Source: Lysobacteraceae bacterium
Lineage (GTDB): Bacteria; Pseudomonadota; Gammaproteobacteria; Xanthomonadales; Xanthomonadaceae
Assembly: GCA_027483745.1 (NCBI GenBank)
Contig: JAIXTZ010000216.1
Span: 1 to 6,451 of the forward strand
Length of the DNA: 6,451 nucleotides
Direction of reading: 5' to 3'
Shown here: one piece after another, positions 6,060-6,451 of the stretch
Layout of the letters: each line of letters opens with the position of its first letter
Numbering within the stretch: the first letter of the stretch is position 1
The notes under the pieces: generated by a model
Database searches by the model: none
Seen by the model: only the letters and a program-made list of their open reading frames with translations
Told to the model about the DNA's origin: nothing
Made by a program: the position numbers and the translations under genes

Positions 6060-6451
6060 TCCTCTCCCCCGAACTGCTCGTCAGCAACCTGCTCTCCCCG
6101 GTGGTGCTGGCCTTCGCGCTGGGTCTGATCGCCCGCGCGCTGCGCAGTGATCTCACCATCCCGCCGGCGATCCAGAGCTACCTGTCGATCTTCCTGCTGC
6201 TGGCCATTGGCCTGAAGGGCGGCGTGGCCCTGCGCAGCACCTCCTTCGGCGACGTCGCGATCCTGCTCGCCGTCACCATCGTCGCCGGTATCGTCACTTG
6301 TGCGTCGGCCTACGCGATGGCGCGCCTGTGGCTCAAGGACGGCCCGCTGGAGGCCGGCGCCATCGCCGCGCATTTCGGCTCCGTCTCGGCCGTCACCTTC
6401 ATCGCCGCGCAGCAGTTCGGCGAGCGCAGCGGCCAAGCCCCGGAAGGCGTG
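6056..6451 (+). CDS. SbtA-like sodium-dependent bicarbonate permease, N-terminal part
   Basis: The first 132 codons of an integral membrane protein that continues past the window edge. [18 protein letters not shown] (12-29), [26 protein letters not shown] (35-60) and the Gly/Ser-rich [19 protein letters not shown] (100-118) follow the SbtA (PF05982) pattern. In that pattern LxSPxLAF, IPxxIxxxxxxFLLxxIGLxGGxAxR and the FGxVSxxT motif line the Na+/HCO3- site. About four hydrophobic segments are visible (13-29, 42-58, 64-89, 100-119). The GTG start has a strong GGAGG (6047-6051) 4 bases upstream and overlaps the dioxygenase stop by 4 bases, indicating coupling. Membership is judged from remembered motifs. 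Whether it transports bicarbonate or another anion cannot be told from this part. Any SbtB-like PII partner would lie beyond the window. Confidence 0.82.
   Translation, partial: MILSPELLVSNLLSPVVLAFALGLIARALRSDLTIPPAIQSYLSIFLLLAIGLKGGVALRSTSFGDVAILLAVTIVAGIVTCASAYAMARLWLKDGPLEAGAIAAHFGSVSAVTFIAAQQFGERSGQAPEGV

Noticed and set aside
6038..6436. Minus-strand open frame opposite the permease start
   Set aside because: Gln/Arg/Asp-rich shadow. The plus strand has a coupled GTG start, a strong ribosome site and SbtA-like membrane segments.

Overview
This is a GC-rich, densely packed bacterial chromosome segment in which every supported gene is on the plus strand. The E. coli-like Nei glycosylase, the AsnS tail and the bacterial kynurenine-type genes suggest a gammaproteobacterium, most likely of the Xanthomonas/Lysobacter group. 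That assignment is inferred from protein character and base composition; the window has no rRNA or other decisive marker.

Layout. Bases 1-290 hold the 3' end of asnS (asparaginyl-tRNA synthetase). A small two-helix membrane protein of unknown function follows (331-624), then an acidic 120-residue unknown protein (638-1000). The unknown protein overlaps by 4 bases with a short-chain dehydrogenase-like gene (997-1770) whose catalytic residues are non-canonical. That gene in turn shares one base with a single-domain PilZ c-di-GMP receptor (1770-2111). After a 51-base gap comes nei (endonuclease VIII, 2163-2954). After a further 49 bases with a perfect 15-base inverted repeat, a second, tightly packed run begins: aldehyde dehydrogenase (3004-4440), beta-carbonic anhydrase (4425-5081), RidA-family 2-aminomuconate deaminase (5078-5503), 3-hydroxyanthranilate 3,4-dioxygenase (5529-6059) and the first 132 codons of an SbtA-like sodium/bicarbonate permease (6056 to the window edge).

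How the genes work together. Three genes of the second run fit the lower kynurenine (3-hydroxyanthranilate) degradation route. The dioxygenase opens 3-hydroxyanthranilate to 2-amino-3-carboxymuconate semialdehyde (ACMS). The aldehyde dehydrogenase would oxidise 2-aminomuconate semialdehyde, and the RidA protein would deaminate 2-aminomuconate. The ACMS decarboxylase needed between the first two steps is not in the window. The other two genes, carbonic anhydrase and the bicarbonate permease, handle CO2/HCO3-. The complete pathway releases CO2 at ACMS decarboxylation and again at oxalocrotonate decarboxylation. Interleaving inorganic-carbon genes with the catabolic genes through 4- and 16-base overlaps is the most interesting feature here. 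A functional coupling is a hypothesis, not something the sequence proves. No mobile elements, CRISPR arrays, RNA genes or convincing terminators were seen, and there is no gene-free stretch longer than about 50 bases.
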